Made by a program: the position numbers and the translations under genes
Notes under the pieces: model-generated
Told to the model about the DNA's origin: nothing
What the model saw: only the letters and a program-made list of their open reading frames with translations
Database searches by the model: none
Source: SZAS-79 sp965279075
Lineage (GTDB): Bacteria > Pseudomonadota > Gammaproteobacteria > Burkholderiales > SG8-39
NCBI GenBank assembly: GCA_965279075.1
Contig: CBDIHI010000006.1
Coordinates: forward strand, 1-64,000
Reading direction: 5' to 3'
DNA: 64,000 nt
In this document: positions 34,807 to 44,209 of the stretch, one piece after another
Position numbering within the stretch: the stretch's first letter is position 1
How the letters are laid out: each line of letters starts with the position of its first letter

Positions 34807-35445
34807 ATGTTGAAGGTAATCCGGAGTGCCGCGGTGGCTGTTGCGGTGACTGCAGGGGTTGTGTTTTCTGGACTTGCGGTATCCCAGGACCTCTCCCCGG
34901 ACATCCTCGTCAAGAACGTGACGCTGGAGGTCGTGGATATCATCGGCAAGGACAAGGACATTCAGTCCGGGAACCAGAAGAAGGTCGTCGAACTGGTCGA
35001 GGCAAAGGTGCTGCCCCACTTCAACTTTTCGGCGATGACTCGCCTTGCCGTTGCGACGAATTGGGAAAAGGCCAGTGCGGATCAGAAGAAGCAGCTGACC
35101 GAAGAATTCAAGACCCTGCTGGTGCGCACCTATTCGAGCGCCTTGTCCGCATACCGCGAACAGAAGTTTGATTTCCGGCCGCTGCGGGCAAAGCCGACCG
35201 ATACCGACGTTACGGTGCAGGTCCGGATTTCCCAGGGGGGGCGTGAGCCGGTCACTCTGGAGTACGACATGGAGAAATCTCCGTCGGGCTGGAAGGCATA
35301 TGACGTCCGCGTCGCCGGTGTGAGCCTGGTCGCAAACTACCGGACGGAATTCGCCAACGAGATCCGGACAAATGGTATCGATGGCCTGATCAAAGGGCTG
35401 TCCGCGAAGAACAAGGGCCTGCCCCCGAAGGCTGAGAAGAAGTGA
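34807..35445 (+). CDS. mlaC: periplasmic phospholipid-binding protein MlaC
   Basis: 212 aa with a signal peptide (cleavage near SGLAVSQDL) and a Tol-Tol-type MlaC domain, including PHFNFSAMTRLAVATNW and SLVANYRTEFANEI. Shuttles lipid between MlaA and MlaD. Lysine-rich C-terminus. Ends in a four-base GTGA overlap with mlaB. Confidence 0.95.
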   Translation: MLKVIRSAAVAVAVTAGVVFSGLAVSQDLSPDILVKNVTLEVVDIIGKDKDIQSGNQKKVVELVEAKVLPHFNFSAMTRLAVATNWEKASADQKKQLTEEFKTLLVRTYSSALSAYREQKFDFRPLRAKPTDTDVTVQVRISQGGREPVTLEYDMEKSPSGWKAYDVRVAGVSLVANYRTEFANEIRTNGIDGLIKGLSAKNKGLPPKAEKK

Positions 35446-35738
35446 TCCGGCGCGAGGGCGAGCGGATGCTGGTTGCCGGCGCGGTGACCCTGCAGAACGT
35501 GGCCGGGATTCTTGAAGAGGGCTTGCGCGAGGTGCGTGCTGGTGCTTCGGTCATCGACCTCGCGGATATTTCGGAACTGGACTCCTCGCTGCTCGCCGCG
35601 CTGTTTGCGTGGTTGCGGGAAGGTCGGGGCGCTGGCCGCGCGGTGACTGTTGCAAACCTTCCCGCGGGCCTTCAGACGCTGGCCCAGCTTTACGGCGTCG
35701 AAGAACTACTGACCGCGACAGCCGCCACGACCCAGTAA
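35442..35738 (+). CDS. mlaB: MlaB-like STAS domain protein
   Basis: 98 aa STAS-domain protein from a GTG start overlapping the mlaC stop. The central segment ASVIDLADISELDSSLLAAL carries the serine pair (DSS) found at the MlaB/SpoIIAA helix start. It stabilises MlaF dimers in the MlaFEDB complex. It closes the mla gene set; 38 bases later a second ABC exporter begins. Confidence 0.92.
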   Translation: MIRREGERMLVAGAVTLQNVAGILEEGLREVRAGASVIDLADISELDSSLLAALFAWLREGRGAGRAVTVANLPAGLQTLAQLYGVEELLTATAATTQ

Positions 35739-35776
35739 GAAGAATTCTCGGTGCGCACTCAGCCGCGCCGGCAGCC

Positions 35777-36679
35777 ATGCCCCCCGCCATCCGAATCCAG
35801 GAAGTACGCAAAAGCTACGGCGCGCTCAGTGCGCTGGGCGGCGTCAGCCTGGACATCGAGCAGGGCGAGATCTTCGGCTTGCTCGGCCCCAACGGCGCTG
35901 GCAAGACGACGCTGATCAGCGTGGTCGCGGGCCTTGCCCGTGCCGACTCGGGATCGGTCCAAGTGATGGGGGCGGACGTCGTTGCAGAGTATCGCAAGGC
36001 ACGGCGGATGCTAGGCGTGGTGCCTCAGGAGCTCGTGTTCGACCCGTTCTTCACGGTTCGCGAATCGCTCGATCTCCAGTCCGGCTACTTTGGCATTCGT
36101 GACAATCGTGCCTGGATCGACGAGATCATGCACAACCTCGACCTTACGGGGAAAGCGAACGCGAACATGCGTTCGCTTTCGGGAGGCATGAAGCGCCGGG
36201 TGCTGGTGGCGCAGGCGCTGGTCCACAAGCCGCCGGTGATCATCCTGGACGAGCCTACCGCCGGCGTCGATGTCGAATTGCGCCAGAGCCTGTGGAAGTT
36301 CGTGCGCAGCCTGAACCAGGAGGGCCATACCATCGTCCTCACCACGCACTACCTGGAAGAGGCCGAGATGCTGTGCGACCGGATTGCGATGCTGAAGTCC
36401 GGGCGCATGGTCGCGCTGGACTCGACCAGGAACCTGCTGGAGACTTTCTCGGGACTGTGCCTGAAGCTGAGGCTTGACCGGCCGTCGCTGCCCCACCTTG
36501 AGGGAGTCGAAGTACTTTCGCAGGACGGCGAACTCTTCGTGCTGAAGCTCGCAGATTTTGCGGCGCTGGAGGCTGTCCTTGCCAGGTTGCGCGAGGCATC
36601 GGTCGCAATCCGGGAGTTCGAGGTCCAGCCCCCCGACCTCGAGGAGGTGTTCATGCGCATCATGAGCCGCCACGAATGA
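35777..36679 (+). CDS. ABC-2 exporter ATP-binding protein (YadG-like)
   Basis: 300 aa from the ATG at 35777 (MPPAIRIQEV). Walker A GPNGAGKTTL, signature LSGGMKRRVLVAQAL and Walker B VIILDEPTAGVDVELR are present, with a DUF4162-type C-terminal region of about 70 residues. Together with the next gene it forms a YadGH-type exporter of unknown substrate. This pair follows mla genes and precedes ibaG-murA in many betaproteobacteria, which suggests an envelope role. Confidence 0.92.
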   Translation: MPPAIRIQEVRKSYGALSALGGVSLDIEQGEIFGLLGPNGAGKTTLISVVAGLARADSGSVQVMGADVVAEYRKARRMLGVVPQELVFDPFFTVRESLDLQSGYFGIRDNRAWIDEIMHNLDLTGKANANMRSLSGGMKRRVLVAQALVHKPPVIILDEPTAGVDVELRQSLWKFVRSLNQEGHTIVLTTHYLEEAEMLCDRIAMLKSGRMVALDSTRNLLETFSGLCLKLRLDRPSLPHLEGVEVLSQDGELFVLKLADFAALEAVLARLREASVAIREFEVQPPDLEEVFMRIMSRHE

Positions 36680-37431
36680 CAAGTTTCCTGACACTTTTCT
36701 ACAAGGAACTGCTCCGATTCTGGAAGGTCGCCTTCCAGACGGTGGCCGCGCCGATTCTGACCTCCCTGCTCTATCTGCTCATTTTTGCGCATGCGCTCGA
36801 CGGGCGCGTGACGATCTACGACGGCGTCGGCTATAGCGCGTTCCTGGTGCCGGGGCTTGTCATGATGAGCATCCTCCAGAACGCGTTCGCCAACAGCTCA
36901 TCCAGCCTGATCCAGTCGAAAGTGACTGGCAACGTGGTTTTCATGCTGCTTCCGCCCATTTCCTACCTGCAGTTTTTCGGCGCCTACGTATTGGCTGCCG
37001 CGGCGAGGGGCCTGGTCGTAGGGTTTGGCGTCTTTGTCGCTACGGTCTGGTTCGTCGACCTGTCGCTAAAGTCCCCCCTCTGGACGCTTGCGTTCGCGCT
37101 GCTCGGCAGCGGCATCCTCGGAGCACTGGGCCTGATCGCCGGCATTTGGGCCGACAAGTTCGACCAGCTCGCCGCCTTCCAGAATTTCGTGATCATGCCG
37201 TTGACTTTCCTGTCGGGGGTCTTCTACTCGGTTCACTCCCTCCCCCCTTTTTGGCAGGCGCTGTCGCACCTGAACCCGTTCTTTTACATGATCGACGGGT
37301 TCCGCTACGGATTCTTCGGCGTTTCCGACGTCGCGCCGGAACTGAGCGCCGCTGTGGTCTCCCTGAGCCTGGGCGTCCTTTCCGCGCTAGCACTGGCCCT
37401 GCTCAAGTCCGGGTATAAACTCAGGCACTAG
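36676..37431 (+). CDS. ABC-2 exporter permease (YadH-like)
   Basis: 251 aa with six membrane segments and the ABC-2 signature region (IAGIWADKFDQLAAFQNFVI followed by PLTFLSGVFYSVHSLPPFW). Overlaps its ATPase gene by four bases. Substrate unknown. Confidence 0.92.
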   Translation: MTSFLTLFYKELLRFWKVAFQTVAAPILTSLLYLLIFAHALDGRVTIYDGVGYSAFLVPGLVMMSILQNAFANSSSSLIQSKVTGNVVFMLLPPISYLQFFGAYVLAAAARGLVVGFGVFVATVWFVDLSLKSPLWTLAFALLGSGILGALGLIAGIWADKFDQLAAFQNFVIMPLTFLSGVFYSVHSLPPFWQALSHLNPFFYMIDGFRYGFFGVSDVAPELSAAVVSLSLGVLSALALALLKSGYKLRH

Positions 37432-37468
37432 GGGTGCCGGGAGCGCCCACTCCACAAATGGATCTACG

Positions 37469-37708
37469 ATGGTTACTCCGGAAAGCGTAAGGCAGGGCAT
37501 AGACGCGGGGCTGGCCTGCGAGCATCTGGAAGTTCTCGGGGACGGGCAGCACTTCGAGGCCGTTATCGTAAGCGCGGCGTTTGATGGCAAGAGTCGTGTG
37601 CAGAGGCACCAGTTGGTCTATTCGGCGCTAGGCGATCGGATGCGCCAGGAGATCCACGCTCTTTCGATGCGAACGATGACGCCGGCCGAGTGGCAGGCCG
37701 CCAAATGA
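37469..37708 (+). CDS. ibaG: BolA family protein IbaG
   Basis: 79 aa, standard for the short BolA/YrbA (IbaG) class. The motif HFEAVIVSAAFDGKSRVQRHQLVY holds the family histidines used with monothiol glutaredoxins in Fe-S handling. It overlaps murA by four bases, an arrangement conserved widely in beta- and gammaproteobacteria. Confidence 0.93.
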   Translation: MVTPESVRQGIDAGLACEHLEVLGDGQHFEAVIVSAAFDGKSRVQRHQLVYSALGDRMRQEIHALSMRTMTPAEWQAAK

Positions 37709-38958
37709 ACAAGCTTCTGATCAGGGGCGGGCGCCCCCTGGACGGGGTCGTAAAGATCTCCGGCGCAAAGAACGCTGCGCTGCCTATCATGTGCGCCTCC
37801 CTGCTGACCACGGGCTCGCTTGAACTGGCGAACGTCCCGAAGCTTATGGACGTGGCCACGATGGCGAAGCTCCTAGCCCAGCTGGGTGTCCTGATCGAAC
37901 ACGGCGGCGGGGGGGGCATGAAGTTGCGTGCTGAAGCCATTGCCGAGCCGGTCGCGCCGTACGAACTCGTTCGGACGATGCGCGCTTCGATTCTCGTACT
38001 CGGCCCACTCGTCGCGCGTTGCGGCCGTGCCAGGGTGTCACTCCCGGGCGGCTGCGCAATCGGCCAGCGTCCGGTAGACCAGCATCTCAAGGGTCTCGCT
38101 GCAATGGGGGTCAAGCTGTCCGTCGAGCACGGATATATCCATGCCGAAGCCTCGCGTCTTTCGGGAGCCCGCATCGTGATGGACATCGTGACGGTTACCG
38201 GTACGGAAAACCTGATGATGGCTGCGGCATTGGCCGATGGGGTGACCGTGCTGGAGAATGCCGCGCGGGAGCCGGAGGTGGTGGACCTTGCGAATTGCCT
38301 TTTGGCTATGGGGGCGAAAATCGAAGGCGCGGGCACGGACATGATCCGGATCGAGGGTGTGCGGCAGCTGTCGGGCACCGCGTACCCGGTGATGCCCGAC
38401 CGGATCGAGACCGGCACTTACCTTGCGGCTGCGGCGGCCAGCGGCGGGCGCATCAAGATTACCGGGGCGGCACCCGATACGCTCGATGCGACCTTGGGCA
38501 AGTTCAGAGAGGCGGGCGCGAAGGTCAGTTGTGCCGGCGACACTATTCACCTCGAAATGGACGGCCGCCCGGCCGCTGTCGACCTGCGTACAGCCCCCTA
38601 TCCTGGGTTCGCCACGGACATGCAGGCGCAGTTCATGGCGCTCGACGCGGTGGCCAGGGGGACTTCGGTCATTACGGAGAACATATTCGAGAACCGGTTC
38701 ATGCACGCCTTGGAACTCCAGCGGCTCGGCGCCGACATTTCCATCCAGGGCAATACTGCGGTGGTCCGTGGAGTCGAGAGGTTGCAGGGAGCCACGGTAA
38801 TGGCCACGGACCTGCGGGCCTCAGCAAGCCTGGTGATTGCCGGCCTTGTCGCCGAGGGCGAGACCGTGATCGATCGGATCTACCACCTCGATCGCGGCTA
38901 CGAGTCCCTAGAGCAGAAGCTTGCGGGATTGGGGGCGCACGTGCAAAGGCTCGCCTAG
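37705..38958 (+). CDS. murA: UDP-N-acetylglucosamine 1-carboxyvinyltransferase
   Basis: First committed enzyme of peptidoglycan synthesis, 417 aa from the ATG at 37705 (MNKLLIRGGR). The catalytic cysteine is in SLPGGCAIGQRPVDQHL, so the enzyme should be of the fosfomycin-sensitive Cys type. The substrate-binding KNAALPIM and FATDMQAQFMALD motifs are visible. Coupled to ibaG. Confidence 0.97.
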   Translation: MNKLLIRGGRPLDGVVKISGAKNAALPIMCASLLTTGSLELANVPKLMDVATMAKLLAQLGVLIEHGGGGGMKLRAEAIAEPVAPYELVRTMRASILVLGPLVARCGRARVSLPGGCAIGQRPVDQHLKGLAAMGVKLSVEHGYIHAEASRLSGARIVMDIVTVTGTENLMMAAALADGVTVLENAAREPEVVDLANCLLAMGAKIEGAGTDMIRIEGVRQLSGTAYPVMPDRIETGTYLAAAAASGGRIKITGAAPDTLDATLGKFREAGAKVSCAGDTIHLEMDGRPAAVDLRTAPYPGFATDMQAQFMALDAVARGTSVITENIFENRFMHALELQRLGADISIQGNTAVVRGVERLQGATVMATDLRASASLVIAGLVAEGETVIDRIYHLDRGYESLEQKLAGLGAHVQRLA

Positions 38959-39010
38959 GGGCCTGCACCGCAAATTTCCGCACCGCAACCTGCCTGCGGA
39001 TCCCGTGGGG

Positions 39011-39016
39011 TAGAAT
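39011..39016 (+). promoter_or_regulatory. candidate -10 element upstream of hisG
   Basis: TAGAAT 71 bases before the hisG ATG. No recognisable -35. A second AT-rich hexamer TATATT at 39036-39041 is an alternative. Confidence 0.4.
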
Positions 39017-39052
39017 TACGCCCCTCGCATTTCTTTATATTCGCGAAAAATC

Positions 39053-39072
39053 AAGCCTGTGCAGGCTTTTTT
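39053..39072 (+). terminator. terminator-like hairpin in the hisG leader
   Basis: AAGCCT-GTGC-AGGCTT followed by a run of six T, 15 bases before the hisG start. It could end murA transcripts or attenuate the his operon. The stem is short (six pairs). No His-codon-rich leader peptide is visible. Confidence 0.45.
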
Positions 39073-39086
39073 CTGCTGAACGAGCG

Positions 39087-39740
39087 ATGACGGCAATCAT
39101 CTCAATAGCGCTATCCAAGGGACGGATCTACGAAGAGACGGCGCCGCTGCTCGCCCGGGCGGGATTGCGCGCACTGGAGGACCCCGGATCGTCCCGCAAG
39201 CTTGTGATCGCCACCAACCGCCCGGACGTGCGGCTGATCGTAGTGCGGGCCTCCGATACCCCGACCTATGTTCAGCATGGCGCCGCAGAAATTGGCATCG
39301 CTGGGCACGACGTTCTCCACGAACATGGCGGGGCGGGCCTGTACCAGCCACTCGACCTCGGGATTGCCGTCTGCCGGATGATGGTGGCAGTACGCAAAGG
39401 GTTCGACTACGAACAGGCGGTCCGAAGCGGAGCGCGGCTGAGGGTCGCGACGAAGTACGTGAGGACGGCGCGCGAGCACTTCGCACAAAAAGGCGTTCAT
39501 GTCGACCTGATCCGGCTCTATGGGTCGATGGAACTTGCTCCGATTACCGGGTTGGCCGACGCTATCGTGGACCTCGTCAGTTCCGGCAGTACGCTCAAGG
39601 CCAATGACCTGGTCGCGGTGGAGGAGATCCTGCCGGTCTCCGCACGGCTGATCGTAAACCAGGCGGCCCTGAAGATGCGACGCGGGGCGCTGCAGCCTGT
39701 GATCGACGCGTTTGCGCGCGCTTCCAAGGCTGGCGCATGA
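39087..39740 (+). CDS. hisG: ATP phosphoribosyltransferase, short form
   Basis: 217 aa, first enzyme of histidine synthesis. Starts MTAIISIALSKGRIYEETAP. The PRPP-binding region near DAIVDLVSSGSTLKANDL is present. The C-terminal ACT-like regulatory domain of long HisG is absent, so this is the HisG-S form that needs HisZ as partner; hisZ is not in this window. The upstream in-frame reading is a shadow of murA. Overlaps hisD by four bases. Confidence 0.96.
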   Translation: MTAIISIALSKGRIYEETAPLLARAGLRALEDPGSSRKLVIATNRPDVRLIVVRASDTPTYVQHGAAEIGIAGHDVLHEHGGAGLYQPLDLGIAVCRMMVAVRKGFDYEQAVRSGARLRVATKYVRTAREHFAQKGVHVDLIRLYGSMELAPITGLADAIVDLVSSGSTLKANDLVAVEEILPVSARLIVNQAALKMRRGALQPVIDAFARASKAGA

Positions 39741-41041
39741 GCGCGCCGATGATCGGGCGGCTCGATACGCGCGAAGCCGATTTCGGCCAAAGGCTGGCAG
39801 CACTCGCGGGATGCGATGTATCGCAGGACGAGCGGGTCGAGTCCACCGTACGGGCGATCATTGCCGAAGTGCGTGCGCGCGGCGACGAAGCATTGTTGGA
39901 ATACACGCGCAAATTCGACCGTGTCGAGGCGAAAGGCATTGGGGAACTCGAGATCGGGCGCGCAGAACTCGAACGCGCTCTTGCCTCCGTTCCCGTGGCA
40001 CAGGCACGGGCTCTTCAGGATGCAGCCGGGCGTGTGAGGCGCTTTCACGAAAGGCAGCTGGGCGAGACTTGGGAATATGCGGAGCCGGACGGTACCCGCC
40101 TCGGACAGCGCGTGACACCGCTCGACCGGGTGGGGCTCTATGTTCCCGGGGGCAAGGCCTCCTACCCATCGTCGGTGCTGATGAACGCCATTCCCGCGAA
40201 GGTGGCGGGCGTGAAAGACCTCGTGATGGTGAGCCCCACTCCGGGTGGCGTCCGCAACCCCCTGGTCCTCGCGGCCGCGGCCCTTTCCGGCGTGGACAGG
40301 GTCATCGCGATCGGTGGCGCGCAGGCAGTCGGTGCGCTCGCGTACGGGACGCAGAGCATCGGCCGGGTCGACAAGATCGTGGGGCCGGGCAACGCATACG
40401 TGGCGACTGCAAAAAAGCAGGTCTTCGGCGCCGTGGGGATAGACATGATCGCCGGGCCCTCCGAAATTCTCGTCATTTGCGACGGGGCCACGCCACCGGA
40501 CTGGATTGCGATGGACCTGTTCTCGCAGGCCGAACATGACGAGGATGCACGGGCGGTCCTCCTGTGTCCTGACGTCAACTTCCTGGATGCCGTCGAGGCG
40601 AGCATTGCGAAGCTGCTGCCGGGGATGGAGCGGCGTGCGGTGATCGCGGCAGCGCTTTCGGCGCATGGGGCGCTGATTCTCACGCGCAGCCTCGAGGAGG
40701 CTTGCGAGGTTTCGAACCGGATCGCCCCCGAGCACCTCGAGCTCTCCGTCGAGGATCCGGATGCTCTCCTCCCCCGCTTGCGCCATGCAGGCGCAATCTT
40801 CCTCGGCCGGTATACGTCCGAGTCGCTCGGCGACTATTGTGCCGGGCCGAACCATGTGCTCCCCACCTCCGGGACTGCGCGCTTTTCCTCGCCTCTGGGC
40901 GTGTACGATTTCCAGAAGCGTTCCAGCCTGATCGCGGTTTCCCGCGAGGGTGCGGCCACCTTGGGACGCGTAGCGGCTACCCTTGCCAGGGGCGAGGGCC
41001 TGCAGGCCCACGCGCTTTCGGCGGAACTCAGGATTGGATAA
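39737..41041 (+). CDS. hisD: histidinol dehydrogenase
   Basis: 434 aa, standard length. Catalyses the last two oxidations, histidinol to histidine. Family signature GPSEILVICDGATPPDWIAM and the zinc-site region SQAEHDEDA, plus the C-terminal GPNHVLPTSGTARFSSPLG segment, are intact. Confidence 0.97.
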   Translation: MSAPMIGRLDTREADFGQRLAALAGCDVSQDERVESTVRAIIAEVRARGDEALLEYTRKFDRVEAKGIGELEIGRAELERALASVPVAQARALQDAAGRVRRFHERQLGETWEYAEPDGTRLGQRVTPLDRVGLYVPGGKASYPSSVLMNAIPAKVAGVKDLVMVSPTPGGVRNPLVLAAAALSGVDRVIAIGGAQAVGALAYGTQSIGRVDKIVGPGNAYVATAKKQVFGAVGIDMIAGPSEILVICDGATPPDWIAMDLFSQAEHDEDARAVLLCPDVNFLDAVEASIAKLLPGMERRAVIAAALSAHGALILTRSLEEACEVSNRIAPEHLELSVEDPDALLPRLRHAGAIFLGRYTSESLGDYCAGPNHVLPTSGTARFSSPLGVYDFQKRSSLIAVSREGAATLGRVAATLARGEGLQAHALSAELRIG

Positions 41042-41045
41042 GGCC

Positions 41046-42113
41046 ATGGTATTGACCCCGGACCAGCTGGTGCGCCCCGAGATCCTTGCGATCAAGGCCT
41101 ATCACGTCGCCGATTCGGAGGGCATGGTGAAGCTCGACGCCATGGAGAACCCCTACCGGCTGCCTGCGAAGATGCGCGAGGAACTCGCTGCCGTGCTCGC
41201 CGCAGCCGAGATCAACCGGTACCCGGAACCAACGGGCCGGGGGCTGCGCGAGTTGCTGGCGGAAAAAATGCGGGTTCCAGCCGGCATGCAGTTGCTGCTC
41301 GGAAACGGATCCGACGACCTGATCCAGATCGTCACGCTCGCGCTGGCCAGGCCCGGCGCGGTGGTCATGTATCCGGACCCGACCTTCGTGATGTACAAGA
41401 TGAATGCGGTGCTGGGGGGCATGCTGCCGGTCGGCGTCCCCACGAATGCGGATTTCTCACTGGATCGCGAGGCATTTATTTCGGCGGTACGCGAACACAA
41501 GCCCGCGCTCGTCTTCATCGCCTACCCGAACAACCCGACCGGTGCACTGTTCGATGCGGATGATGTGGCTGCGATCATCCGCGCAACCGACGGACTGGTG
41601 GTGCTCGATGAGGCGTATCACGTGTTTGCGCAGAAGTCTTTCATGCCCAGGCTCGCTGAGTTCCCCAACCTCGTCGTCATGCGGACCGTGTCCAAGCTCG
41701 GACTCGCGGGGATCCGGCTTGGCTACATGGCGGGCCGTCCCGAGTGGATCGCGGAATTCAACAAGGTGCGGCAGGCCTACAACGTAAGCGTGCTCACGCA
41801 GGCCGCGGCCACCTACATACTAGGCAAGCTGGACGTACTTGAAGGGCAGGCGGAGACCATCCGTGAGGAGCGTACCTCGCTGCGGGCGGGACTTGTGGCC
41901 CTGCCCGGGGTTACGGTCTATCCTTCTGAGGCGAATTTCTTCCTGACCCGGGTGCCGGACGGGATGCGGTGTTTCGAGTCGCTCAAGGCGCAGGGTGTGC
42001 TGGTGCGGAATTTCCATGGCGCCCATCCAGCACTCGCCAACTGCCTGCGGATCACGGTCGGTACGCCGGAAGAGAACCGCAAGCTCCTGTACGCCATGCG
42101 TGAAGCCCTTTGA
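41046..42113 (+). CDS. hisC: histidinol-phosphate aminotransferase
   Basis: 355 aa from the ATG at 41046. PLP-dependent class I/II aminotransferase. The PLP-lysine lies in RTVSKLGLAGIRLGYM; YPNNPTGALF and LDEAYHVF are further active-site segments. Five bases after hisD. Confidence 0.97.
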   Translation: MVLTPDQLVRPEILAIKAYHVADSEGMVKLDAMENPYRLPAKMREELAAVLAAAEINRYPEPTGRGLRELLAEKMRVPAGMQLLLGNGSDDLIQIVTLALARPGAVVMYPDPTFVMYKMNAVLGGMLPVGVPTNADFSLDREAFISAVREHKPALVFIAYPNNPTGALFDADDVAAIIRATDGLVVLDEAYHVFAQKSFMPRLAEFPNLVVMRTVSKLGLAGIRLGYMAGRPEWIAEFNKVRQAYNVSVLTQAAATYILGKLDVLEGQAETIREERTSLRAGLVALPGVTVYPSEANFFLTRVPDGMRCFESLKAQGVLVRNFHGAHPALANCLRITVGTPEENRKLLYAMREAL

Positions 42114-42121
42114 GGATTGCC

Positions 42122-42709
42122 ATGCGCACGTCGGAAATCGTACGCAACACCAAGGAGACGCAGATCAGCGTCAGGCTCGGTCTCGACGGGACGGGCGCGA
42201 TCCGCCTGAAGACCGGGTTGCCGTTCCTCGAGCACATGCTCGAGCAGATCGCCAGGCACGGGCTTGTCGACCTCGATATCGAGGCGGTCGGGGACCTGCA
42301 CATCGATGCGCACCACACCGTCGAGGATATCGGCATTGCGCTGGGCCAGGCGTTCGCCAAAGCCGTCGGCGACAAAGTTGGGGTGGTACGGTACGGCCAC
42401 GCCTACGTTCCCCTCGATGAGGCGCTTTCCCGGGTGGTGATAGACCTGTCGGGCAGGCCGGGGCTCGAATACAACGTTGTATTCACGCGCGGCCTCATCG
42501 GCGAGTTCGATGTCGACCTGGTGCACGAGTTCTTCCAGGGATTCGTCAACCATGCCCTGGTGACCGTGCATATCGACAACCTGCGTGGTGACAACGCCCA
42601 TCACCAGTGCGAAACCATCTTCAAGGCGTTCGGCCGCGCCCTTCGTATGGCCATCGAGGCGGATCCGCGCAGCGCGGGGGTCGTTCCCTCGACCAAGGGG
42701 ACGCTCTGA
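42122..42709 (+). CDS. hisB: imidazoleglycerol-phosphate dehydratase
   Basis: 195 aa, monofunctional: no N-terminal histidinol-phosphatase domain, unlike E. coli HisB. Metal-binding histidines in FLEHMLEQIARHG, DAHHTVEDIGIALG and DNAHHQCETIFKA. I chose ATG 42122 over a TTG at 42110 because GAGG sits six bases before it. The missing histidinol-phosphatase activity must be encoded elsewhere. Confidence 0.97.
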   Translation: MRTSEIVRNTKETQISVRLGLDGTGAIRLKTGLPFLEHMLEQIARHGLVDLDIEAVGDLHIDAHHTVEDIGIALGQAFAKAVGDKVGVVRYGHAYVPLDEALSRVVIDLSGRPGLEYNVVFTRGLIGEFDVDLVHEFFQGFVNHALVTVHIDNLRGDNAHHQCETIFKAFGRALRMAIEADPRSAGVVPSTKGTL

Positions 42710-42719
42710 CGCCTGCCCC

Positions 42720-43352
42720 ATGGAGATCGCTGTCGTCGACTACGGCATGGGCAACCTGCGCTCGGTTTCCAAGGCGCTGGAGCATGTCGCGCCGGATGCG
42801 GATGTCAAGGTAACCGCTCGGCCGGGGGATTTGCGCCGTGCGGATCGCGTAGTGGTCCCCGGCCAGGGCGCGATGCCCGACTGCATGCGCGAGTTGCGCG
42901 CACGCGGCCTTGCCGAAGCGGTGGTCGAGGCCACCCGGGCCAAGCCTTTCCTGGGTATCTGCATCGGCCTGCAGATGCTCTTCGACCACAGCGAGGAGGG
43001 TGGCGTCAGTGGTTTGTCGGTACTGCCCGGCGCGGTACGCCGCTTTCAAGCGGACCTCAAGGATGCTTCAGGTGCAAGGTTGAAGGTACCGCACATGGGC
43101 TGGAACGAAGTGGTACAGACCCAGACCCACCCGCTTTGGGCGGGAATAGCCGATGCGACCCGGTTCTACTTCGTGCACAGCTACTATGTGGACGCGTCGG
43201 AGCCTGGAATTGCGAGCGGGCGATGCACGTACGGCCTGCCCTTTACCGCCGCGGTCGCCAGGGATAACATGTTCGCCGTCCAGTTCCATCCGGAGAAAAG
43301 TCAGGCTGCCGGCCTGAAGTTGCTGAGAAACTTCGTCGATTGGCGGCCCTGA
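42720..43352 (+). CDS. hisH: imidazole glycerol phosphate synthase glutaminase subunit
   Basis: 210 aa from the ATG at 42720 (MEIAVVDYGMGN). Class I glutamine amidotransferase with nucleophile Cys in FLGICIGLQML and the His/Glu pair in AVQFHPEKSQ. Channels ammonia to HisF. Confidence 0.97.
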   Translation: MEIAVVDYGMGNLRSVSKALEHVAPDADVKVTARPGDLRRADRVVVPGQGAMPDCMRELRARGLAEAVVEATRAKPFLGICIGLQMLFDHSEEGGVSGLSVLPGAVRRFQADLKDASGARLKVPHMGWNEVVQTQTHPLWAGIADATRFYFVHSYYVDASEPGIASGRCTYGLPFTAAVARDNMFAVQFHPEKSQAAGLKLLRNFVDWRP

Positions 43353-43433
43353 TCCGGATTCGTTCCTGAATGCATCCCCGACCTCCCACCCATTGAGTCC
43401 CGACGCTTAGGTCCAGAGCGCGAAAGCATCGCA

Positions 43434-44180
43434 ATGTTGATCATCCCAGCAATCGATCTGAAGGACGGGCGGTGCGTGCGCCTGCAGCAGGGCGACATGG
43501 ACTCGGCCACGATTTTCTCGGACGATCCCGTGGCGATGGCGAGGAACTGGGCTTCGCAGGGTGCGCGGAGGCTTCATATCGTCGACCTGAACGGTGCGAT
43601 CGCCGGCAAGCCCAAGAACGAAAAGGTGATCCGCGACATGATTTCCGCAGTGGGCGATACCCTGCCCATCCAACTGGGCGGCGGGATCCGTGACCTCGAC
43701 ACGATCGAAAGCTATATCGACGCCGGTGTTGCCTACGTGATCATCGGCACCGCCGCGGTCAAGAACCCCGGGTTCCTGCACGACGCCTGCTATGCGTTTC
43801 CCGGCCACATCATCGTCGGACTTGATGCCAAGGACGGCAAGGTCGCGGTCGAAGGGTGGTCGAAGATGACCGGCCACGACGTGATAGATCTCGGCAAGAA
43901 ATTCGAGGACTACGGTGCCGAGGCGCTCGTCTATACCGACATCGGCCGCGACGGTATGCTCACCGGCGTGAATATCGAGGCGACCCTGAAGCTGGCGCAG
44001 GCGATCCGCATCCCGATTATCGCGTCCGGGGGGCTCAGCAGCGTCAAGGATGTGCAGGCGGTCTGCAAGCTTGTCCCCGAAGGCATAGTCGGTGCGATCG
44101 CCGGCCGCGCCTTGTACGAAGGCAAGCTGGACTTCAAGAAGGCCCAGGCGGCAGCGGACAAAGCGGTCGGCAAGGCCTGA
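43434..44180 (+). CDS. hisA: phosphoribosylformimino-5-aminoimidazole carboxamide ribotide isomerase
   Basis: 248 aa TIM-barrel isomerase beginning MLIIPAIDLKDGRCVRLQQG. The catalytic aspartates are in AIDLKDG and YTDIGRDGML. An 81-base gap from hisH holds no recognisable element. Confidence 0.97.
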   Translation: MLIIPAIDLKDGRCVRLQQGDMDSATIFSDDPVAMARNWASQGARRLHIVDLNGAIAGKPKNEKVIRDMISAVGDTLPIQLGGGIRDLDTIESYIDAGVAYVIIGTAAVKNPGFLHDACYAFPGHIIVGLDAKDGKVAVEGWSKMTGHDVIDLGKKFEDYGAEALVYTDIGRDGMLTGVNIEATLKLAQAIRIPIIASGGLSSVKDVQAVCKLVPEGIVGAIAGRALYEGKLDFKKAQAAADKAVGKA

Positions 44181-44209
44181 CCCGGACCGCGGCCGAAACG
44201 GATTTCCCG

